A DNA stretch of 64,000 bases, taken from Gigantopelta aegis. Taxonomy: Eukaryota; Mollusca; Gastropoda; Neomphalida; Peltospiridae. A model generated the notes under the pieces. It was given only the letters and a program-made list of their open reading frames with translations, did no database searches and was not told the origin of the DNA. Location of the stretch: assembly GCF_016097555.1 (NCBI RefSeq), contig NC_054702.1, forward strand, positions 89,014,602 to 89,078,601, in the 5' to 3' direction. Below are positions 61,501 to 64,000 of the stretch, in pieces (position 1 is the first letter of the stretch; the number at the start of each line of letters is the position of its first letter). Both the position numbers and the translations under genes were made by a program.

Positions 61501-63510
61501 ATTGTACTGAATTATGATTCTTGATCCCTACAAATAGGCGTATTAGTAGGGATCAAGAATCAACGATTAGTAGGTTACACTGTATTTTTTGGTCATAACT
61601 GGTTTAAAGTCCAAACCAAATTGTTAACTATGATAAATTACTCTCCTACCTTTATTTACTGTTAAGATTTTCTCCACTTTTTGTCCAAACATAAATCGTG
61701 AAAAAAATATTACATTGTCATGGATTCCACATATTAGACTGAAATCATATCAACTATATCGACTTTGTTAAGATCTCCTAGGACAAAACACATGCATTTT
61801 TTCAGTCTGCCATTCTGCTTTTTTATGGAATAGTCTTCAAGAGGGGTGGAAGCTTCCTAAGTATGAGACGTAATTAATTTGACATCATGATGAGTGCGTT
61901 ATACCATAGCCCATGTCATGTTGTTGTTAGACTACGTGATATCGATCCACCCATCTTGAAGAGCATTCCAAAAACAAGCAAAATAGCAGACAGCAGAAAA
62001 CTGCATGCATTTTGCCCAATGTGATCTTAGTGAAGTTGATGTCGGTGACATCATTACATTCTCATATGTGGAATCTGTGTCACTGTAATGGGGAAATCTA
62101 ATGGTAATTAAAGGTAGGAGAGGAATTTATCGTAATTGTTAACAATTTGGTTCAGATCTAGTTACTAATCTAGTTTAAAAATTTCAAACAGAAGGCAAAA
62201 TAGGTTGCTGATCAGAACAGATCATACTAAATGTCAGACGAATTAATAATATTAAAGGATCATATTTGACATAAAAAAATTCAGTCAGTTAATTTTAATG
62301 CTTTTGGACATTTAGTAGGACCTATTTAATTCCCATGATATGTTAGTGCAAGTAACATAGTGTCAATGAGATTTTTTAGCACCATATGAAATACGATAAA
62401 TGTAATTAGAAACATGCTATTTCATTTGAGTATTGTTTGTTACAGTATGTACAGTCACCTCAGAAAATTGTGAAAGCTATGCACTGCGAAAAAAAAAATG
62501 GTTGTCAACATAGTATAGGTTATGTGAAAACACTAAAGCATAACTGATACAAGACCTAACCTATTGTTTGTGACTTATTATTTCAAGGGGTGATTCTAGT
62601 GTTTTACATAAACGCACATACACTGTGACTTAGTGTCAATGTGGAGACATGAACTTAGCAGCTAACAGCCACAACGATGACTTTAAATGCCACCGCACTG
62701 ATGTTAGTGAACCACTCAGATATACTTACCATATCTGTATATATTTCAACTGCTTTGCGGAAACTGTTAATAGCCTCTGAAAGACAAGTTGCAATACTTG
62801 ATATAATATTATATACAGAAAAGCTAAAACTAATTTACTTAATCATACTAGCTTATAAATATCTTTCCCAGAATAAATTATTCTTTATTTCCAATTCTGA
62901 TGGTTGGTTTGTAATCATTGATGATAATGATATATTTGAAGAAAAAACAAAACAAAAACTGCATCCTAAAGATACAATACCTACAAAACAATCAAAAATA
63001 CTTTTCAAACTCTAAACAGCTTTGAAGAGACACAACACTGAGGAAGGAAGGAAAGAAATGTTTTATTTAATGATGCACTCAGCACAATTTATTTTCGGTT
63101 ATATGTTGTCGGACATATGGTTACGGACAACACAGATATTGAGAGAGGAAACCTGCTGTCGCCACTTCATGGACTACTCTTTTCGATTAGCAGCAATGAA
63201 TCTATTATATGCACCATTCCAAAGACAGGATAGTACATACCATGGCCTTTGTTATACCAGTTGTGGAGCACTGGCTGGAACAAGAATTAGGCCAATGGGC
63301 CCACCTAAGGTGATCAATCCTAGATCAACCACGCATCAGACAAGCGCTGTACCACTGAGCTACATCCCGCCTGACAACACTGAGGCTACTTACCCATGGG
63401 ATCTGCCTTCCTGTAACATGTGCCGGCATCTACGAAATGTGTAGCTGCTTCATGACGACTTGTAGCCTTCAGCTGTAGTTGGGCTGCACGACAGAATGCA
63501 TCACCAGCAG
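55574..63510 (-). CDS. NAPA: Alpha-SNAP (soluble NSF attachment protein), last seven exons, 5' partial
   Basis: Alpha-SNAP bridges SNARE bundles to the ATPase NSF and drives SNARE disassembly after membrane fusion. Exons, 5' to 3': 63510-63394, 62776-62730, 61273-61196, 58933-58878, 58444-58360, 57469-57293 and 55723-55574. All phases agree, giving 235 residues to a TAA. They cover human residues about 61-295: '[20 protein letters not shown]', '[20 protein letters not shown]', '[11 protein letters not shown]', '[16 protein letters not shown]', '[13 protein letters not shown]' and '[15 protein letters not shown]', the TPR-like helical repeats and C-terminal bundle. The ending '..ETELC' keeps the penultimate leucine needed to stimulate NSF. 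The sequence resembles alpha/beta rather than gamma SNAP. Invertebrates usually have one alpha/beta gene, so the symbol is by homology. The start lies beyond 64000. Confidence 0.95.
56219..57000 (-). mobile_element. 5'-truncated LINE fragment with reverse-transcriptase C-terminal zinc-binding region
   Basis: Minus-strand frame 56980-56558 includes '[20 protein letters not shown]', '[20 protein letters not shown]' and '[12 protein letters not shown]', the Cys-Cys-His/Cys region typical after the reverse transcriptase of L1-type and related LINEs. The 3' end, with 'ccccagataataatt' then an A run (56219-56240 in reverse), looks like a genuine LINE tail. The polymerase core is absent. It lies in the last alpha-SNAP intron. 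Confidence 0.7.
57505..57617. repeat. Hairpin MITE (family 2, copy b)
   Basis: 'tgaagcgatcttagcactaa' opposes 'taagattgctttgtaagacg', and the element ends 'ggggccca'. Same family as 23817-23924. It lies in an alpha-SNAP intron, about 35 bases upstream of exon 57469. Confidence 0.8.
58995..60658. repeat. 349-bp-type MITE copy, split by a 1.3-kb insertion
   Basis: The left part 58995-59312 and right part 60622-60658 together match 29772-30120, including the palindrome 'agcatggtgcagcaccatgc' and the 'agtgttttccctag' end. The interruption is the element at 59313-60621. Confidence 0.85.
59313..60621. mobile_element. Non-autonomous DNA transposon, 1309 bp, 9-bp target duplication
   Basis: The ends are inverted repeats: CAGACTTGTCAACC (59313-59326) and, reversed, CAGACCTGTCAACC (60608-60621). 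The 9-bp target 'gtctaccat' is duplicated (59304-59312 and 60622-60630). The left end carries 'agcaggagatttt' twice; the right end has 'gggagactcccg'. There is no transposase. A 9-bp duplication suits Mutator-like elements, while CAG...CTG ends recall hAT (normally 8 bp), so the superfamily stays open. Confidence 0.85.
60690..60868 (-). repeat. SINE, tail type B, head missing
   Basis: Reverse copy from 'cagctattggatgtcaaaca' to 'aacgagaaatagcccaatgg', with an internal shortening ('accatatagcacatacc'). It lies in an alpha-SNAP intron. Confidence 0.8.
61515..61562. repeat. Perfect 16-bp inverted repeat
   Basis: GATTCTTGATCCCTAC and its exact reverse complement are separated by about 14 bases. 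It is a short MITE-like hairpin just left of the large foldback. Confidence 0.85.
61602..62178. mobile_element. Large foldback element with arms of about 250 bp
   Basis: The left arm (61602-61860) and reversed right arm (61930-62178) align along their length: 'accaaattgttaac', 'ctctcctaccttta', 'gattccacatat', 'atgca' and 'tcttcaaga.gggtgga' in the same order. It lies in the alpha-SNAP intron between exons 62730 and 61273. No coding capacity. Confidence 0.85.
63044..63373 (-). repeat. Full-length SINE, head type 1, tail type A, next to a splice donor
   Basis: Flanked by a 12-bp duplication acaacactgagg (63032-63043 and 63374-63385). Complete tail, body and tRNA-like head ('gctgtaccactgagctacat', ending 'cccgcc'). 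The right flank ends 8 bases from the last base of the alpha-SNAP exon, so the element sits within about 20 bases of the intron's 5' splice site. Confidence 0.95.
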
Positions 63511-64000
63511 CTGAAATTTAGCAAACACAACTGCTGAACCAAACTAATATAAAAAAATATGGGTATGCATGTATAAAACATGACAACATTTACTTGTAAT
63601 AAATTAGTCTTGAATAGAGACTGGTTCTTTCGCTATCGTTCATGTGTGCTCATGTAAAACATTTTCCGAATGGGCGTAAAAGTACTCGCCTCATCACACG
63701 CAGACATTGCTGATTTATTTCTCAAACTTACTGAGAATTTATACACCAAGAACAATTGCTGTCCTACGTGTATCACTCACCATCAATCTTCAAACCATAA
63801 GCACTAAGAAACGCAGGCCAAATACTGGCATCAAGGATGATTTGATCCAAACTGAATATAAATTTACCAACACAACCCACTCCAAGTATATAATCATGAC
63901 TATACATTTAATAAGCACTTCAGTTAGTAATAATAATAAAAGACATGGGAGACCAGTTGTGTTGGCAAATTTATTTTCTTTCTGGAGTCTTAAGCAGGTC
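63511..64000. other. Alpha-SNAP intron, right edge of window
   Basis: The exon encoding the residues just before 'AAGDAF' is not found here and should lie to the right. A stretch with splice-like borders at 63781-63851 encodes nothing SNAP-like. Confidence 0.5.

Noticed and set aside
63781-63851. Candidate upstream alpha-SNAP exon (ttcag acceptor, GATG|gtgag donor, compatible phase)
   Set aside because: It encodes 'LDQIILDASIWPAFLSAYGL', nothing like the helical N-terminus of SNAPs, and phase agreement has a one-in-three chance. The true exon is probably beyond 64000.

Overview
The window is animal nuclear DNA: AT-rich, intron-rich and full of short interspersed repeats. The tRNA-headed SINE family (about 20 copies or pieces) and the abundance of hairpin MITEs suggest a mollusc, probably a gastropod. 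That placement is inference from repeat style. The host proteins only require a bilaterian.

Four host genes can be read. (1) 2062-3344 (+): the last three coding exons of a serine/acidic-rich protein that I do not recognise. (2) 16121-29006 (-): a complete 17-exon long-form DPH6 (diphthine-ammonia ligase), 679 aa, with a PP-loop ATPase domain followed by two RidA/YjgF-like domains. (3) 31135-46880 (+): a complete 14-coding-exon GOLGA5 (golgin-84), 742 aa, with conserved N-terminus, long coiled coil and C-terminal membrane anchor. (4) 55574-63510 (-): the last seven exons of alpha-SNAP (NAPA/NAPB type), 235 aa, whose first roughly 60 residues lie beyond the right edge. Splice phases agree at every junction I assembled. 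DPH6 and GOLGA5 are divergent (head to head, about 2.1 kb apart). Gene 1 and DPH6 are convergent, as are GOLGA5 and alpha-SNAP. GOLGA5 and alpha-SNAP both act in Golgi vesicle traffic, but nothing here shows that their proximity is functional.

Layout: 1-2061 repeats and intron; 2062-3344 gene 1; 3345-16120 a long AT-rich stretch with MITEs, a 16-unit minisatellite and a MITE inside a CA microsatellite; 16121-29006 DPH6, with SINEs, MITEs and simple repeats in its introns; 29007-31134 the shared upstream region, with an unclassified MITE; 31135-46880 GOLGA5, whose introns carry SINEs, twin 456-bp repeats, a Tc1 relic and a Penelope-like relic; 46881-55573 3' UTR and intergenic sequence; 55574-64000 alpha-SNAP with a LINE fragment, nested MITEs and a large foldback.

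I found no operon-like, defence or otherwise undescribed biological system. The most interesting material is structural: a SINE family that mixes different tRNA heads and tails on one body, nested insertions with a readable empty site, repeats that duplicate splice sites, and a Penelope-type relic with a hammerhead-like motif next to an exon.
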